Assembly (NCBI RefSeq): GCF_029784135.1
Contig: NC_073745.1
Location: 158,919,335 to 158,983,334, forward strand
Reading direction: 5' to 3'
From: Toxorhynchites rutilus septentrionalis
Taxonomy: Eukaryota > Arthropoda > Insecta > Diptera > Culicidae
Length of the DNA stretch: 64,000 bases
Within the stretch, counting starts at the first letter, position 1. Each line of letters begins with the position of its first letter. Under the pieces are notes generated by a model, which saw only the letters and a list, made by a program, of their open reading frames with translations, was not told the origin of the DNA and did no database searches. Shown here in pieces: positions 1-13,700 of this stretch. A program made the translations under genes and the position numbers.

Positions 1-1004
1 CTACGTACTACAAAGTTATAACCAAATTTATTCAAAAATGACCAACCAGCCCCGTCCTACCCTACTGTAGAATAGTCGTTGAGTGTAGTTCGTCTAATAT
101 TTGAACTTTTTATATCCTGTAAAATAAAATGTAAACAGTCCTGTAAATGAAGATATATGTTGCTTTGTGCTGAAAGTCGAGTGCGTGAAATTTTATAATA
201 ATTGGTACCTAGAAACAAATGACAGCGTTTTGATCTGGAAAGATTGTTTACTTAGTACAGGGTCTATCAGATTAAATGCTCACGCAACAAATTTCAATAA
301 CTTCTATAAAAGTGAACCGATTTTTATTTATAAAAAACGAAAATAAAGCTTATTTAGGGCATTTTCGGTGTGATCACCCCTTTATTTCGATAACATTACG
401 ACTTCGATGCTGTTGAAAATCCGAGTTATTTCTTCTTTAAGTTCCTCCAAAAAAAGCTATTTAACATGAACAACTATGTGTTATCAATACAGAAATCATT
501 AACCCTACCACCTACAATATCGAGTCTCACTCGTGGTGAAATCACTTTGCCAAAACCTAAACCTCGGTTCGCTCTTTCAGAAATGAAATCGTAGGCTAAG
601 GGGTTAAACTATTCATCTGTAAGGTCGTATCCCCCAGTGGTCGAATAATGTTAAGGTCATGATCGGAACAATACAGCAAGATCCATCATTCAATGAAAAA
701 AATCGGGAAAGCCTACAGAATTATTATGAAACTCACTTTCACGAATAATCAAGGTTCTACTGTATTTATTTGAAGCAATGTATGTTCATGATAACTTCTA
801 GTGTTTTGTTATGTTTTCAATACTCGTACACATGCATGAATTGTTAGATAATTGCACATGTCTGGTTAAAGCTGTATTGTTGGTTGCAAACCCTATAGAT
901 ATTGAAAGACACGAGCACGCTTGAATGTCTTAAAATACCAATTACAATCAAATTTTAAATTGACACAAATTGAGAGTATTCCTTTTGGAAAGTTTCGTTA
1001 TTAG
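1..1004. other. upstream flank of Gr exon 1; no gene recognised
   Basis: AT-rich non-coding sequence with no frame I can assign. It should hold, or lead to, the missing first Gr exon, but I could not pick out a convincing segment-1 exon with a phase-2 donor. Around 402-450 it shares a motif (gctgttgaaaatccga and neighbours) with 53335-53375 beside the distant minisatellite, so part of it is dispersed repeat. Confidence 0.4.
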
Positions 1005-1005
1005 G

Positions 1006-1766
1006 ATGAAGACAGCAACTTCTAAGGTGGTCACTACATTGGATGTATCGGTCGTCGTTTCTGCCTGCATTTGCGGAGTTTTTTGCGGTGTGTATGGATT
1101 GCCATACGTGAGAGAACTCAATCAACGTCTGAATGAGGTATTCGTTCGCTTTGATGTTTAAATGTTGGAAAGATTACGCTTTGTAGTAGAAAATCAGCAT
1201 ATACCACAGTAAAAGCTATGTGCTACCCATTCTGGCCTCATAGAACAAAATGACTTAATTGGCGGAGTAATTATTTTCCGGTAGACAAAATGTAGTACAG
1301 CGGAAATTATCGCTTTACGCTTGTTAAATTGAATACATTTTTCATGCTCCGATGAATTTTCTGCCCGAAATGAAAACTTTGCCTTGTCTTCCATGGAAGG
1401 CGCTCTGAGTTGAAATTCGGGTTTTCGGCTTTGCCTTTGCCTGTATTTTTCTGCTTATATTTTTGAATTTAATTTTAACCATTTCTAGGCGGACGATATG
1501 CTTTCGGTGTATGTCAAGGCGGACAAACAGAGCAAAGAGAAGCGAAAAGGTCTCACAATGTTAGCTTTGGTGGGAGTCATCATAACAGGAGCGCTAGGTG
1601 AGAGATTTTCCCTCCTCCGGATTTCGCAACCAATTGCAAACAATTGCCCGAGGCGGTACCGAGTGAAACGTAAAATAATGAGATAAGTTGCTTAATTTTG
1701 CAGCCCTCGACATTTGGGTCTGGTATCGGATAGCGCAAAAAGTGAAAAAAGAAAATCAAGACTCGG
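1006..1766 (+). CDS. Gr exons 1-3 (membrane segments 2 and 3)
   Basis: Exon 1006-1137 encodes a hydrophobic segment (residues about 10-30), then the basic/acidic stretch VRELNQRLNE. Exon 1489-1597 continues with ADDMLSVYV and a helix starting TMLALVGVIITGAL. Exon 1704-1766 completes that helix (ALDIWVWY) and ends in a charged loop. The LN...D pattern between the two helices resembles the segment 2-3 loop of Grs, which is why I number these segments 2 and 3. Donors are gtattc (1138), gtgaga (1598) and gtaagt (1767); acceptors end at 1488 and 1703. Confidence 0.75.
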
Positions 1767-4700
1767 GTAAGTTGAACGTCTTCCTCAGCGAGCAATTTGT
1801 GTCGTTCGGTGTGATTGATGAGGAAAAAAGAGTGGATGTGTCGAGATGGAGTGTGGCTGGGGATGGATATTAAAGGGAACTTTTCTTCGAAGATTATATT
1901 GTGAATTAGTGTACTTAAATGAGAAATAATCCGTTACACTACTCGTTTGATTTCAGCAACACAATATCCTTTTCAAATTACTTTGTTACTTTGCTGAACA
2001 ATTTGAATGAATAAGTAATTTTTTTTCCCCAAAATATATATTTTATTAAGGCACATGTGGCGTTAGCCTGACGGGGCCGGGAGTCCAATATTTTGACAAT
2101 TTTTGTCTTACAACTATGTTAGTAATATGTAACCGATTACTCGCGGTTGGCTCGAGGTTAGTATTACAAGTGTTCTCATAATTGGTATGTTGCAGTCTTC
2201 GATGCTCTGTACGTGTGCCCGACACGGGATACTTCCTATTGGGATGCAGCTGACCATTAATCAGCAACGCCCCCCTAGTCTGTACCCCATATCTAGCGTG
2301 ATGCGTCTTTCTCGACTCGAGGAATCCAGGATAGAATGGTCACTAGCCGGCGCAATCATCAGCTCGTGTAGAGTTGTCATGAGCGGTACAACCTTTGGCT
2401 CTTGTTGAATGATCAGTGGACTGCACAACCTTTGGCCCGTGCATCTGTAAAGAGTGTGTGTATGTATTGCCGCGACTAAGTAAAAGTTTATCGATCGGAT
2501 AGGAGGGATATGAAACGGGGGCACAACGAAGGAAACATCATTAAACGTTGACATCGGCGTTTCTGAGGAACAGGTATAGATGAAGCAGAAGATCAGGATC
2601 ACGGCTACCTAAGATATCCCGGACGGGGATATCCGATTGTCTGCCTTGTGCTCTCAGTGCTCTAGAGAGCTGAGAGCGAGCAGCATGGAACCGGATACAC
2701 GACCAGACAACATGCTCGATGTCGTGGTAGCCATCGCCACAATCACAAAGATTGTTTGCTGCGAGCCCAATGCGATAGAGATGCGCGTTTAGGTTGTAGT
2801 GATTGGACATAAGCCGAGATATCACGCGAATGAAATCACGACCTACATTCAATCCCTTGAACCATGCACTCGTCGAGACCTTAGGGATAATCGGGTGTAA
2901 CCAACGACCGAACTCATCACCACTCCACATGCGCTGCCAACTTACGAGCGTATACTGACGAGGAATGTGGAAAAATTCATTATAAGCAATTTGCCTTTCA
3001 AAAAGTGTGCCATCTAAAGCGCCCACCTTAGCTAGCGAGTCCGCTTTCTCATTCCCCGGAATCGAGCAATGAGAGGGAACCCATGCTAAGGTAATCTTGA
3101 ATAATTTTTCGACCAAAACACTCAATAGTTGTCTTATTCTTGTTAGGAAATAAGATGAGCGTTTATCAACTTTCATTGAGCGGATTGCCTCTATTGAGCT
3201 GAGACTGTCTGAAAAAATAAAATAGTGGTCGATGGGCAATGTTTCAATGATCCCTAATGCGTGATATATCGCACCCAGTTCAGCGACATACACGGAACAA
3301 GGATCTTTGAGTTTGAAAGAGGCACTGGAATTTTCATTGAAGATGCCGAAGCCAGTGGACCCGTTTATGAATGAACCGTCAGTAAAGAACATTTTATCAG
3401 ATCCAACTTTCCCATATTCTGCCGAAAATATCGGCGGAATAGAATCGGAGCGTAGGTGATCTGGGATTCCATGGATTTTTTGTCGCATGGACAGATCAAA
3501 AATGACAGAGGAATTGCAGAAGTATGGGAAGCAAACTTGGTTGGAGATGCCTCATGGTCTAAAGACATAAAACTTGACTGAGGAGTCAGTTGGAGTAGAT
3601 TTTCGAAGTTATCAATCACCAATGGATTCATGATCTTGCAACGGATGAGAAATCTGTAGGATAATTCTGTGAACCGAAGAGTAAGCGGGGGTACTCCTGC
3701 CAAAACTTCGAGACTCATCGTATGTGTCGAATGCAAACACCCCATGGCTATACGCAAGCAACGATATTGTATTCTCTCCAGCTTGAGAATATGAATCCTG
3801 GCAGCTGATCGGAAGCAAAAACTGCCCTATTCTAACACTGATAATATCGTTGTTTTGTACAACTGAATGAGGTCTCCTGGATGGGCACCCCACCATGTTC
3901 CGGTTATTGTTTGGAGAAAATTGATTCTTTGCTGGCATTTCTGTTTCAAATACGCAATGTGTCTCTCCCAGGTACACTTAGAATCAAAATATACACCCAG
4001 GTATTTGAAAAACATAGAGTGTTGGATCGTTTTGCCGGATAGGTGAAGATGGAATTGGGCGGGTTCGTGCTTCCTAGAAAAAACGACCATTTCAGTTTTC
4101 TCCGTAGAGAATTCGATACCCAGCTTGAGGGCCCACGTGAACAGATTGTTCAGGGTATCTTGCAACGACTTTTGCAGAACGACGGGATTAGTACCCGTGA
4201 TGGAAATAACTCCATCGTCTGCAAGTTGTCTCAGCGTGCAGTGTCTAGTTAGACAATCATCCATATCATTGACGTAAAAACTGTACAAGAGGGGGCTTAG
4301 GCAGGAGCTTTGTGGTAGGCCCATAAAACTGTAACGAGAAGATCTCGAGCTGCCATGAGAGAAAATCATGTGCTTTTCTGACAGTAAATTGTACAGGAAA
4401 TTGTTGAGAATTGGTGAAAGTCCACGATTATGAAGCTTCTCTGAGAGAATTTCCATGGAAACTGAATCAAATGCCCCTTTGATATCGAGAAAAACGGAAG
4501 CCATTTGTTCTTTGCGAGCAAATGCGATTTGGATTTCAGAAGATAGCAGCGCGAGACAATCATTTGTCCCTTTACCTCGGCGGAAGTCAAACTGCGTATT
4601 TGACAGCAAATTGTTCGTTTCGACCCACTTGTCCAAACGAAGTAGAATCATTTTCTCTAACAATTTACGAATACAGGATAACATTGAAATCGGCCTATAC

Positions 4701-7700
4701 GAGTTGTGATCGCAAGCCGGCTTGTTGGGTTTCCGTATGGCTATCACTCTCACTTGTCTCCAGTCATGCGGGACAATATTCAGCTCCAGAAACTTGTTGA
4801 ACAAGTTCAGCAAACGCTGTTTTGCCAAGTCGGGAAGATTCTTCAAAAAGTTGAATTTAATCTTGTCCGACCCCGGAGCTGAATTGTTACATGAGAGAAG
4901 GGCAATTGAGAATTCCACCATCGAAAAATTCTCATAATTGCTTTGAAGTGGAATGTCGCGTACGACGTTTTGTGCAGGAACGGTGTCGGGGCAGACCTTC
5001 CTTGCAAAGTTTGGTCATTGTTCCTACTTCTAAATAAATCAAATAACTAAACCCAATGACTGTTGAATTCAACACATGATATATATGTAGTTGGAAGCGG
5101 ATCGGTAAGCCGTGATCGTCGTCATCATCGTTATATTAATTCAGTTAAAGAAGGAAATTACACTCTGGTCATTCGCAGTCAAAATTGATTTCAAACAATG
5201 GATCCAAAGAAATACCGTAAGAAGTATTTATTGTTTATCAGTAAATTAAGACTTGCTATTCTTCACTTCATTGTAAAAACATTTTTTTTCTAAATTTTGT
5301 AACAATTGAACCGCTTAGCCGATTCTCGATCTTTTTACCGCAAATGAAAAATATTTAGATGAGCTTTCTAAAAAAATAAGAAACTGCTTCTCCAATATCT
5401 ACTAGGCGAGAACTTTTAAATTTTTATTTCTATGGATTTTGGTGCGTTGAGAGTCGAAGGAACTCCAGCTGTTTTTTTGACAAAACTCAAACTGTTTCCC
5501 TAATATATCAGAAATTCTGGAAAGTTTTTTTTTCTTGTTTTGCAGCTATATTTTTTCAAATATAAAGTTTTGTTTTGCCACAAACTCACACACTTCTCCA
5601 TTAGTTGAGTGTTATTGGACTGGACAAATGGAGACGCATTATAGTTTTCTATATGGGCAGATCTTCCTGTTTCTTGTGTTGACATATAGATGACATTATA
5701 GCCTTAAAATAGTATTTCGATAATATATTATAGTTAATGTTATCTCTTATAGGGCGTGATTAGAGAGGTTTTCTAGTGTAATTTCTACTAAATGATATGT
5801 AAATGTATCTATCTAGAGGCGGCTTTTGATTCATGTTAACAAATCTTTCCCCGTCAAATTCAACCAGTTGCATTTTCCAAGAGTTATGACTATTTGAAAA
5901 TTGAAAGAAAATACAAGTTTCATTCTTATTGTCGACATGATTTCAAAAAGACATGTCTTTATTAACTAATGCTTCACGTGACTGCACACATATTTGTTGT
6001 GATTGATTTGTATTTCTTTCCATTACAGCCTACACAGTGGAACATTTCATCCTGATAACGGGATAAATTGTAGTACAACTGTTTTTCCTTTATCAATAGG
6101 TGCCAATGTGTTGGGATACTGCCCATTCTACGCCCTCTATTATATACTGATGATGTTTCATGTCTTATTTGCACAATCGGCTCTAGGAATAAGCAGCCGT
6201 TTTCGTCATCTAAACATTGCGCTTTATCACGTGTTACCGGAATGTAAGACCACCGATTGATGTTACTATAGTGACGTAATGATAAATGGCGTTTATTTTC
6301 CAGCAAGCAAGATACCAGTGATAGAAATAACGTCGGCGTCATCTATAAACAATGTTTCTGAAAGAATGGATAATGCAAAAGAGCAGAAGAAAGGTTTAAC
6401 TGCTATATCACACGGTAAGCATGTTCATCTAAAGCTTGGTACAGACTCAATGCTTTGCTCTGTTTTTTAATGGCAATAATTAAACTTATTATGGTTCAAA
6501 TTCCGTTGAACCATATTATTTTCGGTTGGAACATTTACTTTTTACTCAGGTTTGGTCGCCTAAATGCAGCTCGAAATTATGTAGAGCAAACTGTTAGGTC
6601 TGTGCACGGCTTGAGGAGGTTCCGCACCATCCTATTAAATTATTCTGCTATGCTTCGCATACTATTTCTTGGCGCGGAGAGCATTCGGGAGTGTTCGGCG
6701 ATGCTGGCAAATAAATCATCTCTGTGTTTATATAACTGTCAACATCATAATGATAGTTTATTTTGTTTTCATTTGCCTGCGGCGGTGCGGTACATAAATC
6801 AAGCCAGTAATTATTCGCTTAAAATTAAATCGTATGCTGCACTGGTTTAATCCTGTAAGGAATTATGCATTATATGACCCGACATTTTCGAACCATTTGG
6901 TGCAGAACACAAGGCTCGATAAAAGGAACAAGAGCGGAATTTTCAAACGATTTTCAAGCTCCTGTATCTTCGTGATATTGGGTGTGCAACTTAATTCGCC
7001 ACTGCTACTTCAATATATTCCACAATTCTAAATAAACCCTGCCAATTGATACAGTTAAGTCTACACCTAATGAATTGATAGTTTGCTTTAGTATAATCAG
7101 AGACTTTGAATGGTTTTTGGATAGATTACATACATCCAAATATAAAATATTCGATAGCTGTGTGGAAAGGTTCATTTTTCCAAAGTGAAGGTCCTGATTC
7201 AGTCACACATAAATCTTCAATCATGTGTCATGTGTATATGTCAACAAGAAACCCAACAAGCATTTCTGTCGATTATAAACATTGTTTATCTGATTCATTT
7301 CAAGACCGGATATTTGATCAAAAATAATTTACAGAGAATTACTTATTATCACCAACAGCTGGTAGCAAGATAAATTCATCATCGAAATCAGTGATAAAAT
7401 CCGCATTTCGTTGTTTGAAATCTTTTTTTTTTATTCTGGTGCAAAGGAAGATGAAATATCAACAGCAACTTCAAAGAATTTCTCATAACAACTAATTTGA
7501 GCATGATCAGGGGGAAGTAAACAGATGCAAATAACAGTTCGGCTGAAAAGTTTGTAAGGTGACATAGTATTTTTTTTGTTGCAAAATTCAACTTAATTAT
7601 TCAACATAATTGCCTTCGAGGGCGATACAGCGAGAACAAAAGTTGCTTCACTCTCAATGCTGTAACTGACGAGGACCAATCGACCGATTGCGCTCAAATT

Positions 7701-10700
7701 TTGATACGTATCCACTGAAAGATGGTGCTTTGTGATAGTCAAGTAGATTTTTGCAAGAGGCGCCATTTAGACGTCAATCTTATGAAATTTTCAGCCGAAC
7801 CGTTATATGTATCTCTCCCGCAATAGGTGCTTTCACCCACGCTTGCTCAAACTCGTCGAATTCTGTTATTGGAATGTGTTCTGAATTTATTAATGAACTA
7901 GCTGTACCCTGCCACGCTTTGCTGTGGCACATTGCGCTGCATTGTTGAGTTGAATTTTTAAATTTTTCATGTTGTGACGACAATCCTAGATGTGTTTGGT
8001 TGTTTTATATATTGTATCATAGGCTAAGCTCAATCAGTTCGAGCTTTTCGAGTTTATATTGCGTACACAAACGAACCGAACATCATTATATTCAGCCATT
8101 CCATTTCTTACTGTAAAATATTAGACCCGTATTTTTTTATTTTTTTTCATTAGGGGGTCAATTTCTATTTTACGTTTCATATCTTTCGAACTACGAACAA
8201 AACAGATCTCTGATTTCAGAGTATATCATGTAAAAAATCCTCAGCTTTCAACAAAAAATATAAAAATGTATAGCGATCTTGGTCCCGAACCATGTAAAAT
8301 ATAAAAACAGATACAATCAATAATTACGAAAACAAAATCCATTTCATTTCATTCGTTCATTCGTTCGATAACTCGCAAGTAGATCGGACAGGTTTTCGAA
8401 ACGATCCAACAAAGGTGTTTTTTGACACATCGAATCAGACTGTGTTTTTTTTTCATCGGTTGCGCTTGCGAGTAGAGCGAAGCTCAAAGTGGTGCGCGAC
8501 CGAGACGCAGAGGATACAATTCAGACAGATTCATCACACACGCCACACAGCAGCGGCAAGTATAAGTTTATTTTTCTTTTGTCCTCCTATCATTCCTTCT
8601 ACCATCTGTGCTCGATTTACACCATTGTTCATCTGTGTGTTTACCAAATCGGCAAACGTTGGCATTAGGGGTGTCTATTTTTTCTTGGTTACATTACCGT
8701 TGAAATTTTATTGGAACTTTTTTTTCATTTTAGAATTTTATATAAATAAAATAAATTAATATAAATATTATCCGCAGCATAACCTTATAATATTTTTTTT
8801 TACTTATTCATTTTGATAATTATTATATTCTGTTCATATCGAACAGTTGGCCGATTTTTCTAATATGGCTGAGGGCGGGAAGGACCCCCCGTTGACGCAA
8901 TTGAATATTTCTGATACCGAACCTCCTCCTGAAGAGCAGGAGGATGAAGCAGAAATTGAGGTAGAAAATTCTGTTTACGAAGTTGATAGTTCCGAAGATG
9001 AGGAAATCGACGAGAAACAGGATTTTCGTCCTAAAGAATACCCTGAAGGCTCCAAAGGCCCATTCATTGTGTACTTTAGACGAAAATCCAAACCTCTCAA
9101 TGTCATTCGCATCTCGAAGGAACTAACTCAACATTTTTCTGACGTTACCGAAATTACACGGATGGGGCCAGACAAACTACGAGTTGTCGTCTCAAGCAGG
9201 ACCCAAGCGAACAAAATAACGCACTGCGACCTCTTTGCGATTGAGTATCGTGTGTACGTACCCTGTTGCAACGTCGAAATAGACGGCGTAATAACCGAAA
9301 AGGGTTTGACCCGAAAAGAGATAATCGATGATGTCGGTCGCTTCAAGAACTCCACACTAAAAACTGTGAAGTGAATCTGTGTCATATAAAAATGACAAAA
9401 GAATTCTCAATCGGACAAACTCTTTTCGTGTGACTTTTGAGGGTTTCGCCCTTCCAAATTACGTTGCAATAGGGGCACTTCGTTTATCTGTTCGGTTGTT
9501 TGTACCCCGGGTAATGAAATGCAACAAATGTATGCAACTCGGTCACACGGCCGCCTATTGTTGCAATAAAAAACGTTGCGCAGATTGTGGAGAGAGCCAT
9601 GATGAGAATCCTTGCGCGAAAGAGCACAAGTGTCTTCATTGCGGCGGGACTCCTCATGATTTTACTCAATGCCCGGTGTACATACAACGAGGGGAAAAAC
9701 TCAAGCGTTCCTTAAAGGAACGTTCCAAGCGGACTTTTGCAGAAATGCTTAAGAGTTCCGTGCCAACGACACAGGACAATGCCTACTCCATTCTGCAGAA
9801 CGACGAGCCTGTTGCTGACGCTCCCAATGCCGGATGTTCCGGTACATCGCAGGGTGCCATCAGGAAAAGAAAAATTACTTCTTTTCCATCACTCCCCAGA
9901 AAGAATACCGAAACTTCCCAAGTTGGAATGAAGCCTCGAACTGAACGTGCTGAGAATAGGCCGAAGCAAGTACCTCCCGGTTTACGTGGTCATGCTACTA
10001 ACCAGGGGTCCTCAGCACTTCCCGGAACAACAACGAACACGTCTGTTCCATTTTCGCGGTCGAAGCAACAGCCACTACCTGGCCTGCTTGCGCTTTCAGA
10101 CCTTGTGGATAACATTTTAAATGCTTTAAATATAAATGATCCTCTTAAAAGCATAGTATTATGTTTGCTTCCGGTTGTGAGAACATTTTTGAAAGAAAAA
10201 TGTGGCTTTTTAGCAGCGTTCATTTCCCTCGATGCCTAATTCAGCGCAAGAGGTCAAGGATTTGACCACTGTCATACAGTGGAATTGCAGAAGCATCATT
10301 CCTAAACTAGACCAATTTAAATTTTTTGACGTAGGATTACGTCATTCGGGAACATATTGGGGTACAAATTGAAAATAGAAAATCGAGCGCACCGTGAAAA
10401 TTGTCCAATTTCAAATGCTTATTTCCCAGTCATTTCATGATGGATTGATGAGATTTTTGCGTCAATTAATTTCGGCACTCCATAACAATTTTTTACATTG
10501 AATAAAATAATATATGTCATGAAACTTACTATCGAACAATTGAAAAATCTCAACCCCTATTCTAACGGAAATAGCCACTTCTGATTGGTCGAAATTGGCG
10601 ACATATGCGGCAGGTCCCTAACAGAGACATCAAAGCCAAGCTGCCTGAGGGAAATCGGCATTGCAAACAAATGAAAGCAGGGGAGCTTTTGTTCCCATCG

Positions 10701-13700
10701 AAATGTGTTCCCTAACAGAGACATTAAAACCAAGCTGCCTGGGGGAAATCGGCATTGCAAATACATGAAGGAAGGGCGAGCTTTTTTCCCCACCGACATG
10801 TATTCTCTAACAGATTTCAAATCCAAGGTGTCTGAGGGAAATCAGCATGTAAATACCCTCGTGGTCGATAGTTTAACTAACGACGCGCACAAGTGGATAG
10901 TGCTAATTGTAACTAGCGTGGACATTGCTGATTGCATACGTGCTGGCGAATAAGTTGGGAGTGATGAACGAGTGTTTTTTATTATTATTTTCGTTCCAAT
11001 AAGAATCTTTCGATGGGTTGATTGAAGAATGATACTTCAATGAACTGAATAGAACTTATGCTTGATAGAATATAAATAAAATTTAAATTTGGAACTTTTA
11101 TGTTGGTTGCTTCGTGAAATTTCATATCAATGACCGATCATGTATTGTGAAACTTTTAGCACAACTGTAAGTGTAAAATTGTATATGGTAGCTGTTGTGT
11201 TAACATGACTTGAAATATCAAACGATTTTTTTCCCCCAAGGAAAGTTCATGCGACGAGCAAAATTGGAAAAATGAAGAAGTATTCGAAAAAGTGATTTCA
11301 CATATGCTCTACATATCGTATTGGGTGATGTTAGCCCAATTGAAATTTGCATTGAGACATGTAGCAAAGTGTTCCGTTAGGGTTAAAGGGAAAGGAAATG
11401 GGTTGAATAAACAGTCAGAAAATAAAAAATTATAAATTAAATTACCTTTTCCAATTCAAATATAATTTCTCCATACTAAAGTAACTCTTTTTTTGGTGAG
11501 AAAACTTGTGTTCGATAATGATTATAACCAGACAAAACAGACCCAAATCATTATCGAAGAGTTTAACAATATAATTCAATGTATTCTTCAAACATATCCA
11601 AAATCAGCATGCAGCAGATAGCCTAACGGAATCCTACGTCAACTATGCGGTCGTGTCTTGGACACAACCCTCCTGTGACTTTTTTTATTTTTAATTCACA
11701 GTTCTAACTGTGATGTATTTTCTCTCTGTGAAACATGGCTTTGTTCAGCCGACGAGCTGAATTTTCACGATTTCAACATTATTCGCCTAGATCGTAACGA
11801 CTCGTTTGGTGGCGTACTATTGGGGATCAAAAAACGTCACTCCTTCTATAGAGTCACTATCCCATCGATTACAGGCATTGAAGTTGTCGCTTGCCAGATA
11901 CAAATCAATGGCAAAGAACTCTGCATTGCTTCGATATATATTCCTCCCAGGACTACGGTAGGCCGCCATCAGTTCATTGATATTATCGAGGCATTGCCGG
12001 AGCCGCGGTTAATCTTAGGTGACTTCAACTCCCATGGAACAGCATGGGGGTCACGATGACAACCGTGCCACGTTGATTTATGATCTGTGCGACAACTTCA
12101 ACATGACAGTTTTAAATACTGGGGAAGCAACTAGGATAGCCAACCCTCCTGCACGAGCAAGCATGCTAGACATATCTCTCTGCTCTTCTTCATTATCCCT
12201 GGATTGCACATGGAAGGTAATCCAAGATCCCCACGGTAGTGATCACCTACCAATAATTTTATCGATCGCCAATGAATCAAAATCTAGTGAGTCAGTCGAT
12301 ATTGCGTATGACCTCACGAAGAATATTGACTGGAGAAAATTTGCAGAATTAATATCTGAAGCAATCATTTCGATGCATGAACTTCCTCCCCTTGAAGAGT
12401 ATAATTTTATATCAAGTTTGATTTACGATAGCGCACTTCAAGCTCAAAAGAAACGTGTACCGGCTACCACTTTCCGACGTCGTCCTCCATCACTTTGGTG
12501 GGACAGGGAGTGTTCAAAGGTCTACCTTGAAAAATCATCCGCTTTCAAAAAATTCAGGAAAACTGGATTAGTGGAATGGTTTCGAAAGTACCAAGCTCTA
12601 GAAGCCAAACTAAAAGGTCTGATTAAAGCAAAAAAGCGTGGATATTGGCGGAAATTCGTCAATGGTTTGTCACGGGAGACCGCTATGAGTACTCTTTGGA
12701 ATACGGCTTGGAGAATGCGTGGCTGGAACCATACCAATGAAAGTGAGGAATACTCTGACCGTTGGATTTTCAAATTTGCAAGGAAGGTTTGTCCCGATTC
12801 TGTTCCTGCACAAAGCGTCGTACGCGATATTCCGCTCCAATGCGATTATGAGAATTTTTCGATGGTAGAATTCTCAATTGCCCTCCTCTCATGTAACAAT
12901 TCAGCTCTGGGGTCGGACAAGATTAAATTCAACTTGTTGAAGAATCTTCCCGACTTGGCAAAACAGCGTTTGCTGAACTTGTTCAACAAGTTTCTGGAGC
13001 TGAATATTGTCCCGCATGACTGGAGACAAGTGAGAGTGATAGCCATACGAAAACCCAACAAGCCGGCTTGCGATCACAACTCGTATAGGCCGATTTCAAT
13101 GTTATCCTGTATTCGTAAATTGTTGGAGAAAATGATTCTACTTCGTTTGGACAAGTGGGTTGAAGCGAACAATTTGCTGTCAAATACGCAGTTTGGCTTC
13201 CGCCGAGGTAAAGGGACGAACGATTGTCTCGCGCTGCTATCTTCTGAAATCCAAATCGCATTTGCTCGCAAAGAACAAATGGCTTCCGATTTCCTCGATA
13301 TCAAAGGGGCATTTGATTCAGTTTCCATGGAAATTCTCTCAGAGAAACTTCATAATCGTGGACTTTCACCAATTCTGAATAATTTCCTGTACAATTTACT
13401 GTCAGAAAAGCACATGAATTTCTCTCATGGCAACTCAAAATCTTCTCGTTACAGTTTTATGGGCCTACCACAAGGCTCCTGCCTAAGCCTCGTCTTGTAC
13501 AGTTTTTACGTCAATTATATGGATAATTGTCTAACTAGAGACTGCACGCTGAGACAACTTGCAGACGATGGAGTTATTTCCATCACGGGTACTAATCCCG
13601 TCGCTCTGCAAAAGTCGTTGCAAGATACCATGAACAATCTGTTCACGTGGGCCCTCAAGCTGGGTATCGAATTCTCTACGGAGAAAACTGAAATGGTCGT

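Noticed and set aside
6029..6099. Use of the acceptor at 6028 for Gr exon 4
   Set aside because: It enters the exon in the wrong phase and reads a stop within 13 codons from exon 3; the acceptor at 6099 with a better pyrimidine tract fits phase 1.
6455..6850. Open frame with FGRLNAARNYVEQ after a ctcag site, possible extra Gr exon
   Set aside because: The phase does not match exon 5 (a stop arises at once) and the sequence lacks Gr character.
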